NCBI RefSeq assembly: GCF_001039355.2
Contig: NW_019775759.1
Location: 148,791-212,790, forward strand
Reading direction: 5' to 3'
From: Lingula anatina
Taxonomy: Eukaryota; Brachiopoda; Lingulata; Lingulida; Lingulidae
DNA length: 64,000 bases
Shown: positions 45,309 through 60,053 of the stretch, piece by piece
Layout: each line of letters begins with the position of its first letter
Numbering within the stretch: the first letter of the stretch is position 1
Program-made: the position numbers and the translations under genes
The notes under the pieces: model-generated
Databases searched by the model: none
The model's input: only the letters and a program-made list of their open reading frames with translations
Told to the model about the DNA's origin: nothing

Positions 45309-48300
45309 TCACCGAGGTGAAATAGTTTGCGCCATTTTCTTTTTCGTCTCAATGTCAGCCAGCGTTCTCCCGAGTGCCTCTCCTTTATAAGCGTCCCAAT
45401 CCACGCTGATCTGAAGGTTGTCCTGCATTTCATCATCGGTAGGATACGGAGCCAGCTGAAATAAATAAATAAATAAAAAATGATTTTACCATTTTGATGA
45501 TTTTATTGTTGGTACGAAATGCTTGTAATGATAAGTAATACAGTTGTTTAATATGCACTATTTATATTCGAAGATTTAAGGACAGTCTCTATGAGTTATG
45601 TCTAAATATCGGTATCAATTTAAAAAAATGGCTATAGAGGATGCCATTCATGTGTCGTAATAGCTTACTATTTATTTATTTGTATGTTTATTTATTATTT
45701 ATTACATGAGATGCTACTATGACAGATCTTGCTATAAACAAAACAATAAAACTTTCAAAACAATTAAATTACCCGTCGTCGGAGTCTTGCTATGAGTTTC
45801 TCTGGAGCATTATCCTGGTAAAACTGCTTGTTAATCATCATCACTTCAGCGCCGTTACTCATCACACAGAAACTGGGCTGGTTACCCAACACGAATTGGT
45901 TTAGTCCCTGAAGAAATTAATATTATTATAATATAATAAAACAATTTAATAAGGTGATTTTTTTTATTAATAATTGTTAAAATTTCCATCTTAACTCAAA
46001 GGCATGCCACGCCCACTCCACGTCAACATGCAAAATGTACTTTTCTGGAATTTTAAACAATTTTCCTAAACAAGTAAGACATACCCTTGCCACATTTATC
46101 CGTGAAAAAATCTATAAAATCATTTTCGATTTCTTAAATTTCATTTTACCGTAACAAGTCAAATTCAACAGTGTGCTAGATTGATTTTGACTTATAAAAA
46201 TATTTAAGATGTTATTCACTCATTCGACAGTTTATAAACCTACAAAAACATCTCCCCGTGAAAGGGTCTGCACGTGGATGAAGGCGGGGTTCCTGTCGGC
46301 GTCTGTCATGTCTTCCTCGTCCTTCTTGTATTCAGCGTTTAAGTCGTCGTTTATCGTCCTGACCTGCTGCTGGATTTTCTTTTCGTCCTCGTCTTTATCC
46401 TCTTTTACTGAAATGGAGAAATATGGAGTTCACGTCTTTGCATGATATTGAAACGTGTCTACAAATAATATTTATTTTAATTTTAAAAAGCCTGTGGTGG
46501 AGTCAGAATTTCGCTCAGGGGGTGGGGATGTCAAGGGTATAACAGTTTTGCTTTGATTTGGACTACACTTATTAAACGGTAGACAACTGTGCTGTAGATT
46601 TCTAAATGTCTAGCAAACTATGCTGTAAGTATGAGGCAGTCATGTAAACACGTACAGATACCACCGACACAACACACAAATACCTTTTAATTTTGTTGGA
46701 CTTTTATTGGATTTCCTTTTGGATTTTGGCTGCTGCGGAGATCCTGGATCACGTGGTGATTCCTGGTCTCGTTGTGATACGTGGTAACGTGGTGACACTT
46801 TGTCACGTGGTGATACTGTACCACGTGGCGTGTTAACGTGTGCTACTTCCTCCACTGGGTCAATATCATACGTCGTCTGCACAGTTTCTAACATTGATTT
46901 AGAACGTGTCGTGTCATTATTATTAGCATCCCCTGGTGGAGATTTTTCTGGCATGTCAGTGTGTCGTCTGACCAGACTGTCACTTTGGCCAATGTCTGGC
47001 AACGCAAAACTTTCTGTCGTTAACTGAACATCTTTTATGGTGGGATCCTGTTTTGGCAAATTGCCACTTATTTTCACCGAAGATCGTCGGTATTTTGTTG
47101 GTTCCTCGGTCTCTGTAGGTTTAAGGGGTATTTTCAGTTCGGGCAAGATGTATTTGAGCAAAAAGTTTTTCTGAAGGCGATATTCCCTCATCTCTGCTTT
47201 ATTCCTCTTCTTTTTCTCTGCTTCACTTAAGTCTGAAAACACATACAGTGTAATAAAATTCAGCCACCCCTCAATAAGTGTACATATCCCTTAATTACAT
47301 TCATATATGATCAGTAATAGTTTTTTAAGCCCGTTTACAACTCATATTTTGGATCTCTACATGTGATTGCATCCGCAAAAATTTGAAGATGTTGTTTAAC
47401 TTTTTTTACGGTTACATCAAACTTAAAACTGTAAAATATAGTTTTATAGATTTAAACAAACCTTTTCACACGTCTACATAGAGTGTAAAATGGGCCATGC
47501 AGTATGACGTCAAGGATTTAATTAAATTTTGAAAACTAAATACAGTGATACGCATATACCAAATGTCAATACAAATTTAAAAAAGGCCATGTTGGAAAAT
47601 CCAAAAACAAAAGGAGACATTAATATACCACACGCATACAGCAGTGAAGAATAACAACGTTGAGGAACCATTGAAAACCTCAAAAAATATAATGTTCATA
47701 ACAGAAAATCAACAGCAACAACAACAACAACAATATCCGAACACCGTACCGACTGGCCCATCCGGAAAGGGAAACTTAAAACCGAATCCGGAGAGCGGAT
47801 CATATGTCGTATCCGGTCGTCCGACTGAATAATACGATACAGAAATGAATGGAATGCAAGGATTTAAACAATATCAGATCTTTTACTGCCTGACTGTGTT
47901 GTTTTTCAAAACAAAGACACAGTCAAATAATTACTAATATTCACAACTGGTAAAAAAAGACGCAATAGTCAAGTTTTACATTCATTGGCATTTTGAGGTG
48001 CAGGACTTATGTTCAAATACATGACCATACAATTATTTTACATTTAAGGATTTTACATTTTTGGTCTACTTAAATTCGAGATAAAAGCACAGTAACCCAC
48101 TAATATCAAGTATAAGTTTCAAACGCTGTACATGTCTTCCATGTCATAAAACAGGGGCACTGTGAATTTAACATCCCATTTGATTTAACTTCTATTGCCT
48201 TTCTGATGTCAAAGTTAACTTAAGTTTTGCCTTTAAGTTTAAAGAAAATGGTTGAATTTTTTTGTGAAACGGGCCCATCTTTATAACAATTAATGAACTA

Positions 48301-51300
48301 CAGTGGTACGTAATCGTTAATTCCATTGTGCCCTGAAATCAGTTGCCACATAATTACTTTCTTAGAGATTTCTGGTTTCATCAAATAAATCGCACTTTTG
48401 AGCAATATATCTTTGGGCAATATATCTTGTTGTCGTGACATAAATACGGCAACAGAACCCTATCGCCATGGAAACCTACCTGAATATGTTCGCTTCCACT
48501 CGTAAGCGCCAACTTTTCTTAATTTCTTCAGCACGTGCAAGTGGCCCTGGAGGAAAAAGTAAACGACTTTCGCTACGAATCTTACTAAATCCCATGAAGT
48601 TAAAGTAACAAAACAAATGCTTCAAGTGTTAGACCCCAGAAGAGTTTATTTACAGAAAGGGTAATGTAAACTTTCAAGTTATCAGCTGAATTTTTTTTTC
48701 AGTGTTCACACAGTTCTTGAAAATGTATCTAATGTTCTTTAACTCACTTTTAGAATTAAAGTAATCACTATAACTAAAACATCCGGCATTGAATAGCAAA
48801 TAGATAAAATAGACTACTACTACTAATAATAATTGTTGAAAGTATCATTATGTTATAACCTGGTACAAATTTCACAACGTTAACTCTTACTGCAGAAATT
48901 TATAGTTTAACAATAAAACAAAGAAACTGTAGAAATTTGTAAATAAAAGAAGAAAACGTTCCAGACTTACCGACTTTACAACTACAATCCAATTAGAATA
49001 GTTACTGTCCTTAACCACGACATCTCCTTTCCTAGAAAATAAGATGTCTAAATTAAGATTTTAAACAAACGCAACGCGATCGACTGAAATACTTCTTATT
49101 GTGTGGGGTGGGAACTGAAATACGCCAAATTTGTTCTGGTTATTTTTTTTCGCCATTTTTGTAACATATAAATACCACTTTAACTTGAACGGACCGTTAA
49201 TGAAGCCAACACAGCAGCATGTTGTTGGGAGTTGGGTACTTACATGGTACATTTTATATTGAAAAATATAGATAATTTCATGCTAAATACCGTACTTACT
49301 TGAAAAAGTGATGCATCAGTTTCTTTGGATTGGACTCAAGAATTTGCACTGGCCATCCGTTAAAACAATCCAATTTCCTGCGGCAAAATATAAATTATTT
49401 CATTAAAATTGTTTTAAAAATAAAAAGACTCATCACATCTCACGATGGGTATCAACTGGAATGAATATTTCATTGCAAAGGTCAACATGTAGTAAGGGCA
49501 CACCATTTGTGTTAGGTCCCAATGAAGCAAAATAATGTTTACTGGAAATTGCAATATTAACGTAAAATTAGCATTATTGAGGTAAAATATTTGAAACTTC
49601 CTGGGTATTTTTCTACTTCGAGCTTTGTATGTCTTTAAAAAAGAATAATTGAATTCTTATGAAAACTTTTACTTCAGTTGCATACTCACTCAATTAACTC
49701 TTCGTCGTCGTCTCCTCCAGTCATGAAAATCTGACGAAAATCCTAAAATTCAAAATGTTATAATGTTTGATCTTTTTAAATTTTAACCAAATTAAATTTA
49801 ATGAATTTCATTTTTAATACAAATAAATGTGTTAAATATTTTGGAATGGTTTTGGAATGGTATTTCAGAATTGTAATCTTACTCATATTTTTTTTATTTT
49901 ATCTCTACGAACATACATAAATTTACATAAAATGTTTTGGTGGAAGTTCACTCATGACAAGAAATTATAGCCAACGATTTCAAACCCGAAAGCAGCAGTT
50001 AGTGTCAGCCGATATGAAAAGCTGTCTAAATCTTTATAAAATGTACTAAACGTTTGAATAACCATACATGAATCGGCCAATTACCTGTATTGAAATGCTG
50101 AGCATCTCCACGGTTTCTTTTGCTATACACGACGACTGGCGTGGTGTACGGTTTATCAAGCCCAGTTCACCGAACGCTCGACCCCTCTTTAAGATTGCTA
50201 CCGGCTTTGCCACCCGTGTCTCTTGGTCCATCACGACAACAACGACTGTAGAAAAAGAATAATTTTTTTGTTATTTGTAACATAAAATGTAATTGTTTAT
50301 CGACGTTTTCAATAAATAAATAAATAAATAACAATAATAATAATAATAATCAATAAAAATATCTTGATAACACTGGCAGATCCAGATTTTTTTATGGCGC
50401 GGCACATATATTTTTGTATTAGTCAAACGATGGATACTTTAATACTGTGTGTAGGCATAAAAATGTTTTGTGTTGATTTCGATTTCCTTTGCTCGATAAT
50501 CCGCCAAGAAGTGGTATGTGCCTTCTGCACCCCCCTTAATACGGCGTTTAATAGGGCGGATTCTTGTGAAGGCCTTCTTAAAAACCAGATCTCTTTTATG
50601 CAGCATTTTAATATTTCTTCGAGTATGATATTATTTCCATAAAATTGCAACTTACCCGATCCTGAGAGTAAAATATAGAACGCATTTGGTGGGTGACTTT
50701 GACGCACAATTATTCTCTTCGCTTCAAATCTAAAAAAAAGAACAATTTATATTGAAAAATGTATCAGTTTTTCGGACACACCGCTCACATCGGTCAAATC
50801 GCAATCGTTAACTGTGTAGTTCACTTTACACTTTACATACCACAATGTAACATTTGATCAAAGCACAACCAATTGTGTTCATAGTAACCAAGCGTCTCTG
50901 TCGCAATCGTCTTCCCTCACTTCCATTACTCCTTCTCAACAAGAATCTCTTGTAATCGTGACTAAAAGACCTTTCTGAGTTGTCCTAGGGAAAACCCTTC
51001 CATAAAACAACTCACCTTTCGTACATTCCCACTTCTGCAATTTTCCTCTGCATTCGAACTGTGTAGTCACTGTAAGCCTTAATATTCCGCAGAGATATCT
51101 CAACCTATCGGAAAGCAAGAGTTAAGGGGTTATTATTTGTAAATAAAGTATCTATTAGCTAACCAAGTTCAATAGACCTTACTGCAAAACACATAGAGTG
51201 AGAGGTGGACAGAGGCAGGAGAGAGAGAGAGAGAGAACACACACGGACGCAAGAAAGCTCGGGACGATCAAACTATAAAATGATAATGGTACGTGCATCA

Positions 51301-54300
51301 AATGATTGTGATAAAATGATAATGATAAAATTATGATTAAAACAAGGTTAAAACATATAAAACGGGTGTAGATTCTGTGTTTTGTGTGCAGAAGTAAAAA
51401 CTGGAATATTGGCTTCGAACAGATAATTATCAAAATTTACGTTAGAAAATTGCCAATGTATATCACATCCAATGCCTGTACATTTTTTCAGTAACAAATA
51501 ATGTTATAAATCAAATATGGGGGTCATCTATCTGAGACAGCGTCACTCACATAATTCAGTTCCTGTTCCGTCCTTTCTCCGGATGGCTTGGTCAGGATCC
51601 TCTTGGCCTCCTCCGAGAGACGTAACTGTATAAATAAACAAATAGATAAATAAATACATAGAATTACCTTCGTTGATTTTTATAATTATATCCATTTCAA
51701 TACTTGGTACCAAACAATGCTTTCAACGTGGAAGAAAACTATTTTCTTTGGCGAAGGTAATTTTTGGTCTTTCAAATGGTTTGCTATTGAGAACCTTTAA
51801 ACACCCGCTGATTAAGTTGCTCATCTACTGGGATAAGTAGCGTTTTATTACTTATTTCTCACTGAACACAATAAATCATGACTTACCTGTCTATTTGCTT
51901 TGAAGTCGTTTGGGTTGAACCCGTCCCAAATATCAACATCAAGTGCCGTTCCAAAATCTTGATAATCCGTAAATTTTAGGTCCCGGATAAAGGGTAGAAG
52001 TTCATCGTGTTCTTTGTTTCTGGAAAACAAGAATAATTTATAAAAACAATTTTGCGGTTGTTGTACCCAGGAAGTTAAAATATAAGGCGCAGATCTAAGC
52101 TTATTCTTGAAAAGTATTTATGAGTTAAATACAGTTTGAAGTAAAAGTATTTATTTTATCAAATAAGTGAATATTAGAATATAAAGAAATATATTTCTTG
52201 CGGGATTGAGATTCGCAAACTTGATAATTTATTTGTTCTCAAAATTTCTACGTTTTCCTACTTTCACGTGCACTAGATCTTTACCGTTTTCTTTCTCACG
52301 TTCACTTTCCTTCCCTTTCTTTTACAAATTAAGCACTTAGCAACAAAAATAATGCTGAGATTAAATTAACTTTTAAGAGTTAAGAAATGCATTAATCAGA
52401 ATTTCAATTGAAATTATTTCCGCAGTTTTATAATACAAGCCCCTATTTCCTAGAATAGAATGAAACAAAAAGGCGATTACCTCAAAGAATGCGCTAGAGT
52501 TTGTCGTCTGCAGAAAATGGCGAGGCGAGCTGCACGTCTGAATTTCTTCATTAATTCTTGGAGCTGAAACGCAGAAAGACGCTTGTAAGTGTCTCTCATC
52601 GGACTTATAAACCCTTGTGCTGCAAAGGTTTTTAGCATTTCGCAATACAAGACGTGTGTGCATTTCTGATCCTAAATCATATTCTATTTTTTCTACTTCC
52701 CTTTTCACGTACTGTAAAAATATTTTGTTTATCTAATATATTTAACCCTAAAAACAACTCTAGTCACAACATGTGATTAATGTGTTCCAGTGGGATCGTT
52801 AAACCGAAACTTCTAAGAAATGTTGCATAAAAGATGACGATACTTGTGAGCCATTTGACAAACGGAGGAAGAAAAAACAACTGTGAACGCATGCAATTGA
52901 AAACATATTTATTCATCGTGAAATCGTTTGCTTACTTGCGTGAAATTTATGTCTTTACAAAGCCCACCGAAGCACGCCAATTCCGTGTTCGACAATACCT
53001 CCCCTTAGGAGTGGTGGGTGAACAAAATGCTCCACGCCAAATGCACTATGAACTCTAAAGTTCTTGAGCTAAAGAGGGTTACTCGTTTTTGCTACCCAGG
53101 GAAACAATATACAACACCTTGGTTTTACTGCTGGTACATTGAGTAAAGCATAGAGTAATGCTTCATTGCTTTAGACAAATGGCTGGAATTTTGTTGGAAT
53201 GTTGTTTTAATGTTGCCAAAGAAAGTTTTAACATTTATCCGATAACTTCCAACATACATGTACATCTACAGTATTTTAATTAAAATTTGCCACGCTTGCA
53301 TTGGTACCGGTAGGTCCACTAATTTTGTTGATTTCGAAAAGGTGGCTTCTCCATCTATTCCCCATCCCCACGCACTAGATAGCTTATTCCACCTTTATTC
53401 TATAGGTCTCGAGATTCCTCCTGAAGCTAAGCACTCGGACGTTGTTTCTCACCCTTTCTGTTACTCATAACAGTCACATGAAACTTCACACTATTACTAG
53501 TAATTAATAAAGTCACTAATACCCTTTTCATATCATCATCATCATCATTATTATTATTATTATTATTATTATTCACCCCGCGCCGACACCGTCTCCGTGT
53601 CGCCCTCTGTAGGAAGAGACTGTGTCCCTCTAAGCCGTTTACATTTTCTCTCTGGCAAGAGAGAACCAAGTTCTGCGATGTTGCTTTCCTCGCAACTCCT
53701 CTCCATTTTCTCATGGCGACTGAAACAGGCAGAAAAATTACATGAGATTCCAAGCAAAATGTATTAACAGATTTAAAAACCAATGAACAATTCTGGAAAT
53801 AACAGTGCTTCTGAAATTTAGGGAGATTCCAAGCAAAATTAATTAACAGCTTTAAAAACCAATGAACAATTCTGCACATAAAAGTGCTTCTGATATTTAG
53901 GCAGTTTATGAGTTTATCAGCCACCTTTCAATGTTGGTAATATTTTTTGATATACGTACCGAATTTTTCTTCAAAATTTCAAAACTTAGATTACATTGAT
54001 AACCAAGGAATATGATTAGAGAAATCTGTTTACTAATCGATTTAACTCTAAAAGTCACTTTTTCAAATGTATTGTTTTATGCCATAAAAAGTACAAGCCG
54101 TGAAAAATGAGAACACTCGTTGCCTGCAGCGCGGTACTTTGTTGCCATGGTGAATCATAATAAAACGGCAGTTAATTTGAGGACAACAGACCCAAAGGGA
54201 GGCACATATTTGATATTTCTATATATATTATCTAAAGACATACCCAAAGACAATATAATCGATATATGTCTATGTACAGGTAGACAGATACTGTATACGA

Positions 54301-56417
54301 TGAACATAATTAAATATGAGAGAGAGAGGCATCACGTATAACGATAAACTGTAAGTACAAAAGAACTCGATTTTTCCTACAAGAGTGAAAAACGTACCTC
54401 ACGCACTACGTCTAGACAAATGACACGTGTGTGAACTTTGTGCACATTTGGATAACGTTGCTCACCAATACTAAGTCTAAATAACTCCCCAAGATGTTGT
54501 AATACGTACCTGATTTCTAATCAGTTTCTCGAGAATGTTTTCCCCTCTAATTCTTCATCTCTGGTTCAGGAAAGCAGCATATGTGATGGCAGTAATCTGA
54601 ATACCGCGCTCACTTTTTGGATAAACTCCTCTGATGACAGAATATGAAAAATGGGACGGTCCGCGTCTCGAAAAATGTGGCTCACGGCACAGTAAACGCG
54701 GACGTGTTTTACGAGCAACAAGGGCGAGGCAGATGTTTCTCGAGATTTAGTGGTCGTTCAGATGGTCGATGTCAGTCGCAGCTTCTTAAAGTTGTTGCAC
54801 ATTTTGCTCTACATATTATAACCGACAGACAGCAAATTATCGACGCACCGAGAGAAGCATTAAAGCAAGTCAAAAGATAAAAATGGATGCACTAATACAA
54901 TAAATAAACATGAATGTAAGAAAACAATAATCAGATTTACATAAGCTGCACATCTCACACTAACAACAAAAATATAAAACATAATTTTAATCAAATTCTA
55001 ATCCGTTTTGAGTAGGCAGCAAATCATCCACTAAGACGCAGACACGCACTCGTACTGAACAAGCATTCGCGCACGCTCAAACACATTCATAACGAGCACA
55101 CACACGCAAGCAAACACACACACACTCGTACACACACATAAGAAGTAAGAAAATGCACAGAAAACAACATCGCGCTCTCAAATGCACCGAGTCATGTACC
55201 CAGTTTAACCACACTTGTCATACAAGCAACAGTCGTGCCTGCGCATTATGTAACGTGTTCCTGAACAGGTAACCCCCCCCCCCCTCCCCGACACGCACTT
55301 CACCTATCTAATCAAAACACAGTCACCACGGCAATCTATTCAAAACACTTATACGTAAAAGAAATTCAGAGTCATGTCACACAGAGTGAAAAACAATCAA
55401 GCAACATGTAAATCATCTTTTGATAGATGGGACACAAAAACCACCAAACCGCAAGCAAAATGCAATTCATTCTTGGAGTATTTCTTTCTTACCCGTTGTT
55501 TTTCCTTCAGCGTTTGCACGAACTTGATAAAAAATAATCAAGTATAAGATTCATTTTATTATTATTTTTTTAATAATTTTATATTGAAACCATTAAGGAT
55601 TCGGCACCAGCTTTTGAAAAAAAAATTAACACACTTCCACCTTTTCTCAGTTTTTTCCTTACTTTTTCCTGATCAATACACTATAAGTATACTAAATAAT
55701 TTTGATTAATAATTATCATTTGGTCAGATAAATAACTAATACATCTGAATGTTGTATCTATCGCTCAAGGCTTCTCAGTGTAACTTACACAACTATAAAA
55801 TTTAAGGTAGGTGGTTAAACTACAGACAGTAGGAGAAGATCCATAAACTTGGTACACATGCACTGGAAGAGGATAACATCAAACTTACGCTGGACACGTT
55901 TCAAAGAGTGGGTCAAGTCGCGTACAAACTAAATAAATGTTTGGATTGATAAGAAAGTAAATAACCTCTAATTAATGCAGTCACGTTTACAAAAAGTGGC
56001 ACGTTGCATACCAAGTAAAAACATTACAATACATAAATCAGTTGATTAATACATAACAATGATGATTATAATACAACGTTCAATTTGATACCTGATTTTT
56101 AAATGAAGTTTTTATTGGTAAATAAGTCAGGCTATATTTTGCTTAAAAGTGTTCTGTGCCATGAAAAAAAAATAAAACATCAGGGTCGGGTTCAGAAATT
56201 CTCTGAATTATGAAGGGGGAGAGTATCAAACCAATCCTGGGTGACGTTCTGATAGAGAAGAAGCGGTGCACAATCCTACACTCGGTACGCATAATTTCCT
56301 CAGTCTTTGTGTAGCACAGAAGTAAAGTTAACCAGATGAAAGGGACACCCTTCCGAAAATCTCTGACTTAAAATGAATGTACATAGTTGTTGCTGCGCAC
56401 TGACCCCGTTTTACCCA

Positions 56418-56448
<31 letters not shown>

Positions 56449-59400
56449 AGATGTTTAACTGTGACATTTCAGACAATTCAGGTAAACAAAACCTGTCAAA
56501 AGTAGCCAGTTAATTGTGTTTCACGAAGAACTTTAATTCTTCATCTAAAAATGTTTAAGCGACTTTCCACAGATTTCTCAACTCACGCGTCTGAGAAACG
56601 CTTCTAAAAAGGTTAAAAAAATCGATGACAGCTCATGGCGATTCTTCGTTTGTTCATGATCAGAAAACGAAACAGATACATATATAAAGTATATTTTCAA
56701 CATCATGAGACAGTTAAACTTTGGCCATGGTGCGATTCAGTTCTAGATCGAAGTACAGTAACGATAAAATAAGAGCTCATCTTGGAACGTCGTCAAAGGA
56801 CACCTTGCGGCCAAAAACTGTAAACGAGCGTAGCAGTGACACACTTAAGTAGCTTTCTAATAATTTGCACAAAATGTTTGCCAACACAAAATGGGATCAT
56901 AGCAGAATATTTTCGTGAAGGTGATGTATTCAGAGAGTTGCGTTGAACCTGCTCTCAAGTACTGCATTTAAGCGTCTGAATCTAAATTAGACGGCTTCAT
57001 TGCAGTTTTTATTGGTGAGGACTATTATACATGTATCTGTTCGCAACAAAAAGTTGGATTAGGCCTAACAGTAATGATACTTTAAAATACCCTCACTGTT
57101 AAAAGAGCTAAAATTTAGGCTTCTATCAGTGCGTTAGTGGCGCCTGTCTCACCAACCACAATGAAGGTGCAAACATTTGCACTCTATGGAATTAAAACGG
57201 GCACATTCAGTGAGGAATAGTTTTTTTTTAGCTAAATGTACTTTTGTTATTGAATTGTCGACTACTGTTTCCGGTATCTCTGGGGGTTCTGTGCTCTCCT
57301 TGGTGTAGAGATCGATTGAGGATGAAGATGGCCATATACAGAACCTCCCGTTTGGGTTGATTGTTTATCGAGAAAATCAGGTTTTAAAACCAAACATTGC
57401 ATTTACTTTGTTTTACGTCATAGGTGAAACCTGAGGGGGGGGGGGGGAGAATTGGGCCCTACCTTCATATTCACCACCGTAAAAATAAATGAAACTGAGT
57501 TTTACGAGAAGCAGTTCCATATGATCTGTAAATCCTGTTCATAACAGAATTACATGTATATGACTATCGGTACACTTTCACTTACATTACAATAACGATA
57601 AATACATAAAAGAAAACAAAAACATGAATAAAGAATATAGCATAACTAATATACAGTAGTTAAGCCGATGAATCTACACAATAAATTAACACGTAATGTT
57701 ATCCACGTACACTGTAAGCCTACCCTCTACCAGAGGTCACGGGATATGAAATGTATTCAGCCAATGAACAGCCAAAAAAAATATCCGTTATTATTTTTTG
57801 GAAAAAATCTCTGTGGACGTGGTAGAGGCTACTTATCACGCGCTATAAAACAATCCATCTATAGGCCAACTCAGTTTTGATAATTCGATACAACAGAAAG
57901 CAATGTCGACAACACCTATATTTACACAATCCTTACCCTCCGGGCAGAGCGGGCCTTCGCTTTAATCGTTTCTACAAACTGCAAGGGATTAAACTTTTTT
58001 TTTAAAAATTAGAAAATAAATACTGTCCAAATGGAAACATGAACATGAATGCAAACACGTATGGTTGTGCGTTGTGTTGCTTGAATGTCGAACATGGGTT
58101 TTACATTAACTGGAAGCTGTGTTCTATTTCCTAACCCCCATTTCGGCACAAAAATCACTTTACATATATCGAATAATGTAATAAAAATATCATACCTTAT
58201 CATATGAATGAAATTTTGTTTTGAAATATTCGTTGTTTTGCACTAACATATATGTATGTGCACGTCTGTTAATTGTGACAATCATATAAAAAGATTTAAA
58301 GAGGTCGATTCGACCTTATTATCAGTCTCTTTGGAAAGGATTTGGTAGTTCAAATAACAACATAAAACTAAATATTTACACTATCGCATTACGTTAACCG
58401 AATACCCTTGTCAATCTATTACAATGCGACTCAATTATTCGGAAAAAAGGGACAAGTGCAACGTAATGCTCTTTATGCATTACCTAGTATTTTCTCTATG
58501 TATTTATGCCAATATCACTTCAGGTGTAAAAAGACGAAAACCTACTCTGTTGCTATTGACTGAAGTATTTCTCTTTAGAAGCACTCTATGAATTTGCTTC
58601 AATACTTTTCACGCTGTTTTGGGAAGTTGCAGGTGTCGCAATGTTTCTATTGACACAGCTTCTTATAATTATGTCTTTATTTTTCAACCGTATCTATTAT
58701 TAATAGTGTGTATATGGTATAATGTATATGCAGAAGAGATAGAGACAGGTTAGTGTCAAATTTCTGTCAATAATTCAAGACTTTCTCTTCCTTTTATTTT
58801 TTCCGTTTTTATTTGCAAGCATGTTATCATTTATTTCACTGATATTATTATTTTTACCATTAAACTGGATTCGTTGATTATTGGCTTTTTCTAATTACAC
58901 ATTAAATGATCTGCTCATACTGTTTTCTAACGGGCTATATCGTTCTACATTGACATATGGAATTATCAACTCTAGCCTTAGGCCCGTAGCCGGGGGGGGG
59001 GGGGGGGGGTTCGGGGGGTTCGAAAGAACCGCCCCTTTTGCAGGGAAAAGGTCCACTCTGGGTAAAATTTGATCTAGGTACGTGAAATTTTTATGGAAAA
59101 AGGTCCACTTTTTCAGAAAAAGAACCCCCCTTTTGAAATTGCTGGCTATGGGCTTGAGCCTTATATTGATAGAAACCTCATTTTTAACCCCAGAAGAATG
59201 TGGCTCGTTTCAGTATATCTATTAGTTCACAGATTACGTCTCAGCATCTTAAATAGTTCGACTAGTTAATACTACTCTTTTAAATGCAACATAGTTTACG
59301 TTGTAATTGGCGTCATCAGTTTTCACCTATTTCTCTCGTTTGATATTGTTGCATCTTTTTTTAATCAGATCGATGTACCTGAAATATGTGCCCCAAAGAG

Positions 59401-60053
59401 GTTGTTGTACAGGTGAATGTGGCAAAATATTTGTTATGCTATTCCGGATCCACTATTTTCTATTTAAAATACAGTCGTTTAATATAATCTATTTGAAGCA
59501 ATGTCATTAACAACTAGAAATGAAACCAGCATCAGTTGGCGTATGCCGTTTTGCGGGGGCGAAGAAAAATCACAAAAAATTGCTATAATTCACTGTTTTG
59601 CTATAAACTACTCACCTTTAACTGTCTGCTGAAACTTTTGATGGACTTATTGGACGCCTTCCTGGGTCCCATGTCTTCTGTGCCGCTCGCAGGCAGAGTG
59701 GGATCCGACGTCCCTCGGTTTCTCTCTCGCAGCGACCGGCGACGTCCGAATGTCGAAGCGTCCATCAATGGGAGACCGAGACGTGACTTATCCGTGGACT
59801 GCTTCCGCGATCCTTTCAGCACGGATTTGCTGATATCAGCAAACGCCGTGTCCATGCTCATACCCCTGTGATGCCGCCCCTGGGTCGACGATCTGCGGTC
59901 ACTGGCAACCCCCACAGAAGGCACCCCCAGGCTCTGCGGGGCGTGGGAGTACCGCCGAGAGTTTGTGAACGCTGACCCTTTGGCTAGCGTGCCGTACAAG
60001 CTGTTGATGCGCTGTCGCCCTGGTGATTTGTCTCCTCCCGACGTCGTTGCCAT
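45309..60053 (-). CDS. CNBD2: CNBD2-like cyclic nucleotide-binding domain protein
   Basis: Seventeen minus-strand exons: 60053-59616, 57978-57937, 55522-55493, 52563-52481, 52019-51887, 51625-51551, 51104-51016, 50729-50656, 50245-50085, 49742-49690, 49377-49300, 49031-48971, 48546-48480, 47232-46684, 46407-46244, 45907-45773, 45455-45309. All phases agree and give 792 residues. The N-terminus (1-146) is basic and Ser-rich. Two tiny exons precede a basic helix (about 171-198; KKFRRAARLAIFCRR). CNB domain 1 spans about 280-385, with FYILLSGSG and phosphate-binding-cassette-like FGELGLINRTPRQSS (Glu and Arg kept). CNB domain 2 is split: its first half (about 400-445, FKKGDVVVKD) is separated by a charged, SPRD-rich insert (about 462-685) from its second half (about 690-745, LSRGDVFGLNQFVLG). 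Mammalian CNBD2 binds cAMP and acts in sperm flagella; that role here is inferred. I chose the ATG at 60053 (MATTSGG) over the upstream 60119, but this is uncertain. Confidence 0.82.
53532..53573. repeat. (ATC)n/(ATT)n microsatellite
   Basis: A trinucleotide array in an intron of the CNB-domain gene. Confidence 0.8.
56417..56447. repeat. (AAAT)n microsatellite
   Basis: About seven tetranucleotide units in an intron of the CNB-domain gene. Confidence 0.8.
58978..59160. mobile_element. Probable short inverted-repeat element with G-tract
   Basis: GGCCCGTAGCC followed by a long G run opens the region. A loosely complementary GGCTATGGGCTTGAGCC closes it, with paired GGTCCAC and AAGAACC blocks inside. 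It is noncoding, in the first large intron of the CNB-domain gene. The assignment is tentative. Confidence 0.4.

Noticed and set aside
53569-53757. Minus-strand open frame with a good acceptor, possible extra exon of the CNB-domain gene
   Set aside because: Phase 0, required by its neighbours, meets a stop within three codons (the other two frames are open). It also sits on a trinucleotide repeat. Kept out of the model.
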